Source of the DNA: Bradyrhizobium sp.
Lineage (GTDB): Bacteria; Pseudomonadota; Alphaproteobacteria; Rhizobiales; Xanthobacteraceae
NCBI RefSeq assembly: GCF_022844465.1
Contig: NZ_JALHLP010000001.1
Span: 434,001 to 498,000 of the forward strand
Length of the DNA: 64,000 nucleotides
Reading direction: 5' to 3'
The position numbers were made by a program, and so were the translations under genes. Each line of letters begins with the position of its first letter. Position 1 is the first letter of the stretch. Below, piece after piece: positions 42,591 to 51,194 of this stretch. The notes below the pieces were generated by a model that was not told the DNA's origin, ran no database searches, and was given only the letters and a program-made list of their open reading frames with translations.

Positions 42591-43940
42591 TTACAGCTCG
42601 CGAAAAGCACGCGACATCGTGTCCTTGAGCGGCCGGAGCAGATAGTCCAGGAAGGTCCTCTCGGCGGTCATGATGTACACTTCGACCGGCATTCCCGGCG
42701 TCGGAACAAAGTTCGGTATTGTCGCGATCTCACCCGCGTTGAGGCCGACGCGGGCGACATAGACATCGCCCGTCCCTTGCTGTCCGGGCTGTCCGGCCTT
42801 TTCGTTCGGAAGCGCGTCAGCCGATACATAGACCACTGTTCCGGCGAGCGTCGGCGTGACGCGGCTGTTCAAAGCGATCAACCGCACGCTGGCCCGCTGC
42901 CCACGCTTGACACCTTCGATATCCTGCGGCCGCACTCGCACTTCTATGATGAGATCGTCCTGAATTGGCACTATCTCCATGATGTTCTTGCCAGCTTCGA
43001 CGACCCCGCCAGCCGTGTGATAACGCAATTTGACGACGACGCCGCGCACCGGAGCGGTGATCCTTACCCGGTCTAAAATCCTCCGCGACGCATGCATTCG
43101 CTCGCGCAGGTCGTTGAGTTCCGCTCTGGTCTCATGAAGTTGTTCGACGGCTGTTTTGACGGCGGTATTGCGAACCATCGCGATTTGCTCACGCGTGCGC
43201 GACATCTGTTCCTGGGCATTGCCCATCTCACCCGTCAGACGCCCAATCTCGCCTTCAAGGTTGGCGCGAGCCCGTTCCAGCGCCAAGACTTCGGGTTGGC
43301 GAACCAGCCCACTTTGTAGCAGCTGCTTCTTGGTGACCAAGTCCTGCTCGACGAATCCGATTTGCCGGCCAATGCCAGCCAGTTGAACCTTGTTTCCCGC
43401 TACGCGCTGTTCGAATGCGCCTATGCCCTCTTGCAGAGCTGCAATCTCGCTCTGCATGCTCTTTTGCTTGGCGAAAAACGTGAGCTGCTGGCTGTCCAGA
43501 ATCGTGACGACGTCCTGGTCGTCCTTATTGGCAGTCAGCTCCTCGGGGAAAGTGACTTCATCCTGAGACTTGATTTCCGCTGTCAACCTGGCCTCGATTG
43601 CCGTGAGCCGAGCATGACGCAAGGTCAGCCGGCGCAATTCGGCGCGCGGGCCGGTCTCGTCCAGCTCGATCAACAATTGATCGCGCTCGACCGTATCTCC
43701 TTCTCGAACCAGGATCTCCCGGATAACGCCGCCTTCCAAATGCTGAACGATTTTGTTCTGACCGGTCGTGACAAAGACGCCCGACGCGACGACAGCACCG
43801 GCGATCGGCGCCGTTTGCGCCCAAAAACCAAAACCGACGACTGCCAGGCCAAGAAGTGAATAGCCGAACAAGGTTTGGGTGCGCGCGCTTCGCGGCACGC
43901 TGCCATACCAGTCCGCTCTAGGGATTTCGTGGCTTGTCAT
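42591..43940 (-). CDS. Type I secretion HlyD/PrsE-family membrane-fusion protein
   Basis: Periplasmic adaptor of 449 aa that bridges the inner-membrane ABC exporter and an outer-membrane TolC channel. A short cytoplasmic part is followed by one membrane helix (about residues 23-44), a lipoyl-type half (VVASGVFVTTGQNKIVQHLEGGVIREILVREGDTV, split), a long coiled-coil arm (about 95-280, rich in QEQMSRTREQ and LHETRAELNDLRERM), and the beta-barrel region (VKLRYHTAGGVVEAGKNIMEIVP) near the end. It begins 39 bp after the exporter gene and is the last gene of the operon. The TolC partner is not in this window. Confidence 0.95.
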   Translation of the reverse strand: MTSHEIPRADWYGSVPRSARTQTLFGYSLLGLAVVGFGFWAQTAPIAGAVVASGVFVTTGQNKIVQHLEGGVIREILVREGDTVERDQLLIELDETGPRAELRRLTLRHARLTAIEARLTAEIKSQDEVTFPEELTANKDDQDVVTILDSQQLTFFAKQKSMQSEIAALQEGIGAFEQRVAGNKVQLAGIGRQIGFVEQDLVTKKQLLQSGLVRQPEVLALERARANLEGEIGRLTGEMGNAQEQMSRTREQIAMVRNTAVKTAVEQLHETRAELNDLRERMHASRRILDRVRITAPVRGVVVKLRYHTAGGVVEAGKNIMEIVPIQDDLIIEVRVRPQDIEGVKRGQRASVRLIALNSRVTPTLAGTVVYVSADALPNEKAGQPGQQGTGDVYVARVGLNAGEIATIPNFVPTPGMPVEVYIMTAERTFLDYLLRPLKDTMSRAFREL

Positions 43941-43979
43941 GAACTCGATCGCCTTTCATCTCGTCTTGGTATCGCGCCG

Positions 43980-46307
43980 TCAGCCTTCCGAGAGGATTGA
44001 CCCATCGCCCAGCGAACGGGCCTGATTGTCGCCAGGCTTGCGGCCGGTAAGTATCGGCATCACGTCGTCGCGCTTGCCGAGGATCTGCACTGCGCCGTCC
44101 TTCATCACCATGATCTTGTCGACGCTCTTGAGAAGCGACGGACGCTGGGTGATGGCAACAACGGTCACGCCCTTTTCCTTGGCCCGCGCCAACGCCTTCG
44201 CCAGTGCTCGCTCGCCCGCGGCGTCGAGATTCGAATTCGGCTCATCAAGAACCACCAGGCACGGGTTTCCGAAAAACGCGCGCGCAAGCGCGATGCGTTG
44301 TTTCTGCCCTCCAGAAAGCGGACTGCCATCAACGGTGATCGTCGTCTCGTAACCCTGCGGGAACTCGGAGATCATGGCGTGCACGTCGGCGAGATCAGCG
44401 GCCTCGAATATGGCTTCGTCGGTCGCATCCTCGCGCATGCGGGCGATGTTTGCCTTGATCGTTGCAGGAAAGAGCTGGACCTCTTGCGGGAGATAGCCAA
44501 CGGCTTCGCCAAGCTGGCGCGGGTCCCAGTTGCGCAATTCCATCATGTCGAGCCGCACGCTTCCCGCGGTAGGCGTGATGGAGCCGACCAGCATGCGTGC
44601 CAGCGTGCTTTTGCCCATGCCCGAAGAACCCACGACGGCGAGCGATTCGCCGGGTTCGAGTTGAAAGTTCACTCCGTTGAGGATCACTTTCTTGGTCGGC
44701 GGCGGCACAAACAAAATCCGTTCCACCGTTAGGCGGCCCTCGGGGCGTGGCAGGCGCAAACGATCGAAATTGAGAGGCGAATTCTGAATCAGCGTTTTGA
44801 TTCTCGCATAAGCGGCCTTGGCTTGGATGAAATTGCGCCATCCTTCGATCGTGCCTTCCAGCGGCGCCAGCGCTCGGCTGCCGACGATCGAGGCGGCGAT
44901 TAACATGCCTCCCGTGAGCTCGCCTTTCAGCGCCAGCCACGCGCCCCAGCCAAGAATAGCGACTTGCGTACATAAGCGCAGAAACTTTGAAATCGTCGAC
45001 ATCAGGATGTTTCGGTCCTGGGCGATGATTTGTGCCTTCAGCGACTCGGCCGTTTCACGGCCCCAGATGACGACCGCCTCGGGGATCATGCCCATGGCAT
45101 TGATCACCTGCGAATTGCGCGCCATTGCATCGGCCTGCAAATTGGCGCGCACCGCGAAGGCGTTGGCTTGTCCGAAGGAAACCGCCGTGAGTTTCTGGTT
45201 GACCAGCGCAACAACGAGCAGCGCCAGGCCGGTGGTGGCGACGATCCACCCGAGATGCGGGTGAACGAGAAAAACCGCCAGTAGGTAGATCGGCGCGACC
45301 GGGGCGTCGAGCATCGTGATCAAAACCGGCCCGGTGATGAAACTTCGCAGATGCTGCAGATCGCCAAGTGTCTGGTATTCGCGGCTCGAGCCGTTCTGCG
45401 ACGCTTTCGCAGCGGCGCTCAGCACCGGCGCGCCGAGCTTGCTCTCGGCCTCGGCGGCGATGCGCACGAGGATAAAGCGACGTATCATGTCGAGGAGCAC
45501 GTGCACGCCGAGCGCGCCGACGATGACGATCGTCAGCATGACGAGCGTGTCGGTGCTGCGGCTTGTCAGAACGCGATCGGAAACGTTGAACAGGTAGATC
45601 GGAACCGCGAGGACCAGCAGGTTCACCACGAACGAAAAGACTGCCACTGTCACCAAGTTACGCCGGCATGTGGCCAGCCCTTTGGTGAGCACTTCGCGAA
45701 ACTCGCGCTCGCTCGACCGCTGCTCCATCGGGCGGCCACCATTGCCGCGGCCGCCGCCGCCGGAACCGGCGCCACCACCATCGCCGCGGCCTCCCGAAGG
45801 GCGCGGTTCCGGCGACTTTTTGTCGATCGCTGGAAGAACGGGCGCAATGGCCGGGGCGCGTTCTTGCGTCTCCAGGCGCATCGTCTCATCTGGTGAACGC
45901 GGCTGTTCGCCGAGGTCCGCGAACACTTCTGGCGCGGTCGCCGGTGCCTGCTGGGACGGCAAACGTTCCGGCCTTTTTGCCTCGAAAAGAGAAGGTACTG
46001 TCGCTGGAGCCGCCTGAAGCGGTATTTGCCCTAACCTTGCCTCGGCCACGGCTATCTCGGAAGCCGCCAACACAGTCATAGGAGTTTTCGGGGAGAGTTT
46101 GGATTCAGTTTCTGAGCTCGCCGCCCCAATATGGCGCGGTCCCGACGCGGTGCGGGATTCCTCCATCATGCTTAAAGCCGACGACAGCGAGCCGGATGTT
46201 TGCTCCGGCCCGTTCGATGACGGAGCAGCCGAAACACTTTCCGAACTGGTGGAATCGCGAGTCGTCTCTTTGGCGCCGGGACGACGCCAGGAAAATTGTT
46301 GATTCAC
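43980..46307 (-). CDS. Type I secretion ABC transporter (PrsD/HlyB family), with long N-terminal extension
   Basis: ATPase-permease of 775 aa powering export straight from the cytosol. Residues 1-205 form an unusual Ser/Pro/Ala/Gly-rich extension (ending GGRGDGGGAGSGGGGRGNGG) that carries no C39 peptidase or CLD domain known to me. Six membrane helices lie in about 215-475. The nucleotide-binding domain has Walker A GSSGMGKST (560-568), signature LSGGQKQR (664-671), Walker B CLVVLDEP (683-690) and a switch His replaced by Gln in AITQRP. The start is GTG at 46307 with GGAG nine bases upstream; the longest frame agrees. It lies 26 bp after the 658-aa repeat protein gene. Confidence 0.93.
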   Translation of the reverse strand: MNQQFSWRRPGAKETTRDSTSSESVSAAPSSNGPEQTSGSLSSALSMMEESRTASGPRHIGAASSETESKLSPKTPMTVLAASEIAVAEARLGQIPLQAAPATVPSLFEAKRPERLPSQQAPATAPEVFADLGEQPRSPDETMRLETQERAPAIAPVLPAIDKKSPEPRPSGGRGDGGGAGSGGGGRGNGGRPMEQRSSEREFREVLTKGLATCRRNLVTVAVFSFVVNLLVLAVPIYLFNVSDRVLTSRSTDTLVMLTIVIVGALGVHVLLDMIRRFILVRIAAEAESKLGAPVLSAAAKASQNGSSREYQTLGDLQHLRSFITGPVLITMLDAPVAPIYLLAVFLVHPHLGWIVATTGLALLVVALVNQKLTAVSFGQANAFAVRANLQADAMARNSQVINAMGMIPEAVVIWGRETAESLKAQIIAQDRNILMSTISKFLRLCTQVAILGWGAWLALKGELTGGMLIAASIVGSRALAPLEGTIEGWRNFIQAKAAYARIKTLIQNSPLNFDRLRLPRPEGRLTVERILFVPPPTKKVILNGVNFQLEPGESLAVVGSSGMGKSTLARMLVGSITPTAGSVRLDMMELRNWDPRQLGEAVGYLPQEVQLFPATIKANIARMREDATDEAIFEAADLADVHAMISEFPQGYETTITVDGSPLSGGQKQRIALARAFFGNPCLVVLDEPNSNLDAAGERALAKALARAKEKGVTVVAITQRPSLLKSVDKIMVMKDGAVQILGKRDDVMPILTGRKPGDNQARSLGDGSILSEG

Positions 46308-46333
46308 AGATCCGCTCCACCAAAAGAATTGGG

Positions 46334-48310
46334 TCAGGTCAGCACGTTACCTAAAAGATCACCGTCCTGAGAAATAATTGCTTGTGCGACCGGCTGATGC
46401 TCCGGTTCCTCAGAATCGTCAGTGAACGCAATCAGCTCGTTCATCAAAGTAGTGGTGTCCTGGATAGTGACCGGACTATCGTCGTCGACGATGAAATTGC
46501 CTTGGAACAAGATGCTGTCTTCGTAATAGTCACCACCGAGATACTGAACTCCGGTCACGGTATTGACATCGACGATCGCTGCCGAATTGGTCAATTCGTT
46601 TTGACCGGTTGAGATCGACTGCGACACACCATCGACGCGGATGGTTCCGTCGGACGGCATGAGTTGCTCCGCCATATCGCGGTCGGAAAGAATGTTGATC
46701 TGAGAAATCATATTGATGTCGTAATAATTTCCGGAAACGTAGAGCACATCAATGGTGCCCGAGCCACCCAGGATCTCCCAGGCGAGCGTCGGATCCAGCA
46801 ACGCAGCGTGGCCGTCGAGCCCGGCAATCAATGCGTAGATGTTCGGCGTGGCGTCCTGGAAATCCGGGCCGCCGATGTTGCGGATCAGCGCTTCGTTGAG
46901 CATCGTGTTCTCGCCGGCGCGCGCCTGCTGCAGCACCGCCGAACCGAAGCCGTCGCGATCCTCGGCGGTGAGCCGGAGGAGATCGTTGTCGAACAGAATG
47001 TTGGTCTGGTAAATCAGATTGGCGGCGTGATAATCGCCGCCGACGATGATCACGTCGTAGCTTTTGCTGAAATCCAGGAACCGCGCGAGGTTGGTCTGCT
47101 CGTTGTCGCCGGTGCTGACCATCGAGTAGATGTCCAGCGAGGTTTGCGACGAGAAGTCATTGTCGTGGAGATAATTGATCTGGTGCAGCGACTTGACGTC
47201 ATAGAAGTTGCCCATCACGAAATCGACGTTCCACTGCACCGGGCCGACCCCCCGGTTGGCAATCGTCAGGGACACCGTGTCAACTTCGAAAGTCGCGTCA
47301 TTGGTCAGCTTGTTGCCATCGGCCACGACGACGGCGGCGGCGTCATCCCGCAGTCCAGTTCCGTTGGCCATCGCAACATCGTCGACATCGCGCAGGACAT
47401 TGATCTGGATAATGGCGTTGGTCTTGGAATAATCGCCCATTACCACCATGCCGGCCGAAGCCTCGTTGGTGTCGATGATTACAGCCGCATTCGATTGCTT
47501 ATTGCCGCCAAGCTCGGCCTCCTGTCCGACCGGCCAGTCGCCGTCGATCGTGGCGGTGGCAGATTTCGGCGTTCCGTCGGGCAATGTTTCTTCCGGCGGA
47601 TTTCCGGCATCGGCGGTGTCGGCGCCGTCCTGCCGTTTGCCGTTGACGAACCGGCCGGGTTCGGTTTGACCCGGATGCGCTTCGCCGGACTCGAGGCGAT
47701 CGGCGTCGCGCGCGGCGAGAAAACGGACAACAGAGGTCGCATCGGCATCGGGCAGCCGCAGGTCCTCGGGCGTCGCATCCCTGGCCTGCTCGAGCATGTC
47801 GGCTAGCTCGGGCCGGAAATCTCCGGGCTCCCACACCGAGTTGGCGCCGAGCACGCCGTCGTTGTCGCTGAACCGATTGATCTGACTGACTTCGATAATC
47901 TTGTCGTCGCCGCCTGGGACGTATTTGGCGGGCGGATGCTCGAAATCTCCGCCACCGCCACCGCCGCCCACGCCGGGCGCGCCGGGCGCCGGAAGCGTCG
48001 GCACGAAGGCCTTGGCGTCCTTGATCGGCGATAGATCGCCAAGCCTGGCGTCGGGCGGCAGGCGGAAACGGCCGACGTCATCCAGCTCCGCCACATCGTC
48101 GGGAACCGATACCGCAAGCCTGACCGCCACTTCGGGGTCCTCGGCGTCGGGTGCGCGGGCGCGCTCGCGCACGAGTTCGCCGCGGAAATCAACGGCATTG
48201 CTCGTCAGCGTGCCGTGCTCGTAGGTGATGCGCCACTGTGCCTGTTCTTCCGCCAGATACATGTAGCCGACAAAATGCCAGATCTGCTCCGTAACGCCAC
48301 CAGGCTGCAT
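46334..48310 (-). CDS. Repeat protein, 658 aa, probable type I secretion substrate (unknown family)
   Basis: Acidic protein without a signal peptide, encoded immediately before the ABC exporter, as type I substrates often are. Residues 1-45 (WHFVGYMYLAEEQAQWRITYEHGTLTSNAV split) look folded; 110-125 is a Gly-rich hinge (PGVGGGGGGGDFE). Five degenerate repeats of about 22 residues appear at 289-310, 364-385, 421-443, 523-545 and 589-611, in the form V-x-G-(D/N)-Y-x-x-N-x-I-x-Q-I-N-x-L-x-D-N-D. Each is preceded by a shorter G-x-N-E-L-T-N-x-A segment. A sixth partial repeat lies at 138-151. It has no RTX GGxGxD nonapeptides and no recognised C-terminal signal. Its AAGGAG site supports the start. 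Confidence 0.75.
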   Translation of the reverse strand: MQPGGVTEQIWHFVGYMYLAEEQAQWRITYEHGTLTSNAVDFRGELVRERARAPDAEDPEVAVRLAVSVPDDVAELDDVGRFRLPPDARLGDLSPIKDAKAFVPTLPAPGAPGVGGGGGGGDFEHPPAKYVPGGDDKIIEVSQINRFSDNDGVLGANSVWEPGDFRPELADMLEQARDATPEDLRLPDADATSVVRFLAARDADRLESGEAHPGQTEPGRFVNGKRQDGADTADAGNPPEETLPDGTPKSATATIDGDWPVGQEAELGGNKQSNAAVIIDTNEASAGMVVMGDYSKTNAIIQINVLRDVDDVAMANGTGLRDDAAAVVVADGNKLTNDATFEVDTVSLTIANRGVGPVQWNVDFVMGNFYDVKSLHQINYLHDNDFSSQTSLDIYSMVSTGDNEQTNLARFLDFSKSYDVIIVGGDYHAANLIYQTNILFDNDLLRLTAEDRDGFGSAVLQQARAGENTMLNEALIRNIGGPDFQDATPNIYALIAGLDGHAALLDPTLAWEILGGSGTIDVLYVSGNYYDINMISQINILSDRDMAEQLMPSDGTIRVDGVSQSISTGQNELTNSAAIVDVNTVTGVQYLGGDYYEDSILFQGNFIVDDDSPVTIQDTTTLMNELIAFTDDSEEPEHQPVAQAIISQDGDLLGNVLT

Positions 48311-48413
48311 GGGACACTCCTTACGCTGGATTACCTCTAGATCTTGGCCTCAAGCTCGACTTCGTCCCCTTGCAACTTCGTCTCTATGTTTCTCCATTTC
48401 GTTCCTTGATAAT

Positions 48414-48477
48414 CCCGCGCGGCGAACCGCGCGGGACTTTCGCCTTTGGAGTGGACCCGCGCGGCGAACCGCGCGGG
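48414..48477 (-). promoter_or_regulatory. Two identical UUCG-loop hairpins between repeat-protein genes
   Basis: Read on the minus strand, CCCGCGCGG-TTCG-CCGCGCGGG occurs twice, at 48435-48414 and 48477-48456, 20 bases apart. Each forms a perfect 9-bp GC stem with a tight four-base loop. They lie in the 181-bp gap after the 654-aa repeat protein gene and before the 658-aa gene. No T-run follows. They probably stabilise the upstream transcript or slow reading into the following genes, which would give much more of the first product (inference). Confidence 0.55.
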
Positions 48478-48491
48478 ACGGTGCGTTTGCG

Positions 48492-50456
48492 TTATAGTGA
48501 GAGGTCGTCGCCGCCGACGATGTTCATATCTACCGAGTTGAACTGGACGTTGGCGCCCATCACGATGGTCTGGCTGAATGCTTCGGCGCTCGCCGATGCG
48601 ATCGAGTTGGCGTTGCCGGCATTGGAGATGCTGCCATCGCCAACGCTGCTATCGCTGTATTGAGTCTGGGCCGAACCGGAGGCGGCCGAAGCGTAGAGCG
48701 TGAAGTCGCCGCCGTCGGCATAAGAGCCGTAACCGCCGTCGCCGCCACAATAGCTGACGGTCGGGCACTCGATGAGATCGTTATCGACCAGGTTGTTGAT
48801 CTGGTCGAGGTTGAACGCGTTGTCGTTGCCCGAGCCGCTGACATCCTGGTTGACGACATCGGCGTTGAGGAACTGCAGGCCATCGAGATCTTGGACATCC
48901 AAGTGGGAAACGTCGATCAAGTTGTCGCCGCAGTCGATTTCGATAGCAGGCTTGTCGTAGTTCGTATGCGCGTCATCGCAGACGTCGTCTCTGTCGCATT
49001 CCTTGCAATCTTCTTCGCCTTCATTAACCGAACCCCCTGCAACATCGATCTTGATGGCGTTGAGCTGGATGTTGCCACCGGTCGCGATCTCCTGGGTGAA
49101 CGCCTCGGCCGAAGCCGACGCGCTGGAGGTGGCGTTGGCGGCGTTCGAGATCGAGCCGTCCTCTTCCACCGTGGCGTCGTTATCGTAGACCGACGCCGTC
49201 GCGGCCACGGCCACAGCCGTGACGGTGAAGTCACCACCGGTGCTGTTATGGCCGTTACCGCCATTGCCGCCGCGATAGCTGACGTTCGGGTCGATAACCT
49301 TGTCGCGGTCGACCATGTTGTTGACTTGGTCGAGGTTGATGGCGTTGTCGTTGCCGGAGCCGGTTGCGTTCTGGTTAACGACGTCGGCATTCAGCACCAG
49401 GGCGCCATCAAGATGATCGATGTCCAGATCGCGCGCATCGATGAGATCGTCGTCGATCGACACATGGTCCCGATACGCCCCGGCCGGGCCTTCTCGCCCT
49501 TCCGATGTACCGCCGTCGATGGCGATATCGGCGCTGTTCGACTGGACATTGCCGCCGGTGGCGATGTCTTGGGTGAACGAATCGGCCGAAGCCGAGGCAC
49601 GCGACGTGGCGTTCCCCGCATTGGAGATCGACCCGTCTTCGTCGATGTTCGCTCTGTTGCTGGAGGAGCTGGCTGCGCCGGAACGCGCGTCGGCGTATAG
49701 CGTGTGGTTTCCGCCGTCAGCATAGCCATACGGGTAATGACCGCCGTAGCCACCGTCGCCGCCGTCATACGTGACGTCGGCGTTCTCGACCTTGTCGTTG
49801 TCGACCAGGTTGTTGTTCTGGTCTAGATTGATCGCGTTGTCGTTGCCGGGGCCGCTGACATTCTGATTGACCACATCGGCGTTGAAGTACTGCAGACCGT
49901 CGAGATCGTAGACTTGCAGGTTATTGACATCAATGAGGTCTTGATTGACATCGATGGCCTTGTAGTAGCTCGCCGGCGTGTGGTCGGCGCCGCCAGTATA
50001 GGACGAGTCGCCGCTGTCGATGCCGATCTTGGCATTGTTCACCTGCGTGTTGCCGCCGGTGGCGATCGTCTGGGCAAATTCGCGATCCGCCGCCGCCGCG
50101 CTGGAGGTGGCGTTGTTGGCGTTCGAGATCGAGCCGTCGTCTCCGACCGTCGCGGTATTGTTGTTCGATGTCGCGGCGCCCGAATTCGCATACGCCTTCA
50201 AATCGAAATCGCCGCCGTCGGCGTCATAGCCGTCGCCACCGTTGCCGCCGTTGTAGCTAACGTCGGGATTGGTGACCTTGTCATTGTCGACCATGTTGTT
50301 GATCTGGTCGCCATTGACGGCATTATCGTTGCCGGTGCCGCTCGCGTTTTGATTGACCACGTCGGCATTCAAAATCTGCGCGCCGTCAAGCTCGTAGACG
50401 TACAGATCGTCGGCATTGATCAGTTCGGCATTAAGTTTGATGTCATAAACACCCAT
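48492..50456 (-). CDS. Four-fold tandem-repeat Asn/Asp/Gly-rich protein, 654 aa (unknown family, candidate exported fibre/adhesin)
   Basis: Strongly acidic protein, first gene of the secretion operon; ATG at 50456 has CAGGAG seven bases upstream. Four large repeats begin near residues 12, 174, 339 and 513 and are about 140 residues each. Every repeat runs L-I-D-x-x-x-L, LDG-x-Q-(Y/F)-LNADVVNQN-x-SG, GNDNA-(I/V)-N-x-DQ-(I/V)-NN-x-VDNDK, a Gly-rich loop (SYNGGNGG), ADGGDFTLYA, DGSISNAGNATS, SASAEAFTQ and IATGGN-(V/I)-Q. All cysteines lie in 484-570, at the start of repeat 4 (CKECDRDDVC, then DCG, CP, SYCGG). The N/Q/G/A repeats resemble amyloid-forming curlin repeats in style only. No signal peptide is present. 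Export by the ABC system is inferred. Confidence 0.8.
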   Translation of the reverse strand: MGVYDIKLNAELINADDLYVYELDGAQILNADVVNQNASGTGNDNAVNGDQINNMVDNDKVTNPDVSYNGGNGGDGYDADGGDFDLKAYANSGAATSNNNTATVGDDGSISNANNATSSAAAADREFAQTIATGGNTQVNNAKIGIDSGDSSYTGGADHTPASYYKAIDVNQDLIDVNNLQVYDLDGLQYFNADVVNQNVSGPGNDNAINLDQNNNLVDNDKVENADVTYDGGDGGYGGHYPYGYADGGNHTLYADARSGAASSSSNRANIDEDGSISNAGNATSRASASADSFTQDIATGGNVQSNSADIAIDGGTSEGREGPAGAYRDHVSIDDDLIDARDLDIDHLDGALVLNADVVNQNATGSGNDNAINLDQVNNMVDRDKVIDPNVSYRGGNGGNGHNSTGGDFTVTAVAVAATASVYDNDATVEEDGSISNAANATSSASASAEAFTQEIATGGNIQLNAIKIDVAGGSVNEGEEDCKECDRDDVCDDAHTNYDKPAIEIDCGDNLIDVSHLDVQDLDGLQFLNADVVNQDVSGSGNDNAFNLDQINNLVDNDLIECPTVSYCGGDGGYGSYADGGDFTLYASAASGSAQTQYSDSSVGDGSISNAGNANSIASASAEAFSQTIVMGANVQFNSVDMNIVGGDDLSL

Positions 50457-51194
50457 GGCTAGCTCCTGATGACACCTTCCAGGGCATCGCCGATCCTCTC
50501 AAAAGCCAATCATTTGCGTCGGCAATCTGTTGAGGCTTGCGCGATTCCGTGTCAGGCGTGTTGGGTTGATTGGAAATAATGCTTACCGTTCCGCCGCCCG
50601 AGTGCCCGCATCGACGCAAGGAACCCGTGTGCTTGGAATCGGCTGGTCGTCGCGTTGGGAGATATGTCTGGTGCGGCGCCTCCTATACTCACCGCTACGG
50701 CCAAAAAGCCGTCGCGCGCGCAACCGATCTTTTGGTCAGCGCAAAGAAATGGTGTCGTGAAACAAATTACTGGAACGAAATGTCATGCCGTTATCAATTT
50801 TATAACGATTACTATTTACTTTGAACCACTGTCAGAACACCAGAGAGTCTGATGGATGCCATGCTTTAGCCGTATGAAGTCGTATGCGGTGCTCATGTAA
50901 TACTTTCGAGTCTATTCTGTGCATCATCAAGCGCCCCCGCGAACAAAAATTACGCAGGTCTAATACCAAAATAATCCGTTCGAGCTACGCGGAGGATGGC
51001 CACAAAGCGGCTGGATTGGCGCCGGCGTGTACTGTCCGTCATATTCCGGGTTTTTACATTATCAGCTGGTAGCGCGGAGCGGCCGCGTCGCGTCCCTTGA
51101 ATCGACTGCGCGCCGTGAGAAGGATTTGAACATATTGAGTTTACCCGCTCCATAGGCTTTGTTGTTCGTTATCTGGAAGGGGCAAGGTCGACCC
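50457..51194. other. AT-richer upstream region of the secretion operon
   Basis: About 740 bases without a convincing gene. It is visibly AT-richer than the coding DNA around it, mostly between 50760 and 51060, and presumably holds the operon promoter and operators. The reading frames here (for example 50570-50824 plus strand) lack ribosome sites and family features. A 19-bp palindrome lies at 50789-50807. Confidence 0.5.
50789..50807. promoter_or_regulatory. Palindromic candidate operator upstream of the repeat-protein gene
   Basis: Perfect dyad CGTTAT (50789-50794), seven bases, ATAACG (50802-50807), in an AT-rich stretch about 330 bases upstream of the 654-aa repeat protein's start. A binding site for a dimeric regulator, perhaps the LuxR-type protein encoded at 51.8-52.5 kb, is possible. 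Evidence is symmetry and position only. Confidence 0.35.

Noticed and set aside
50570..50824. 84-codon plus-strand frame in the AT-rich leader
   Set aside because: No ribosome site, no domain and a composition unlike neighbouring genes; treated as non-coding.
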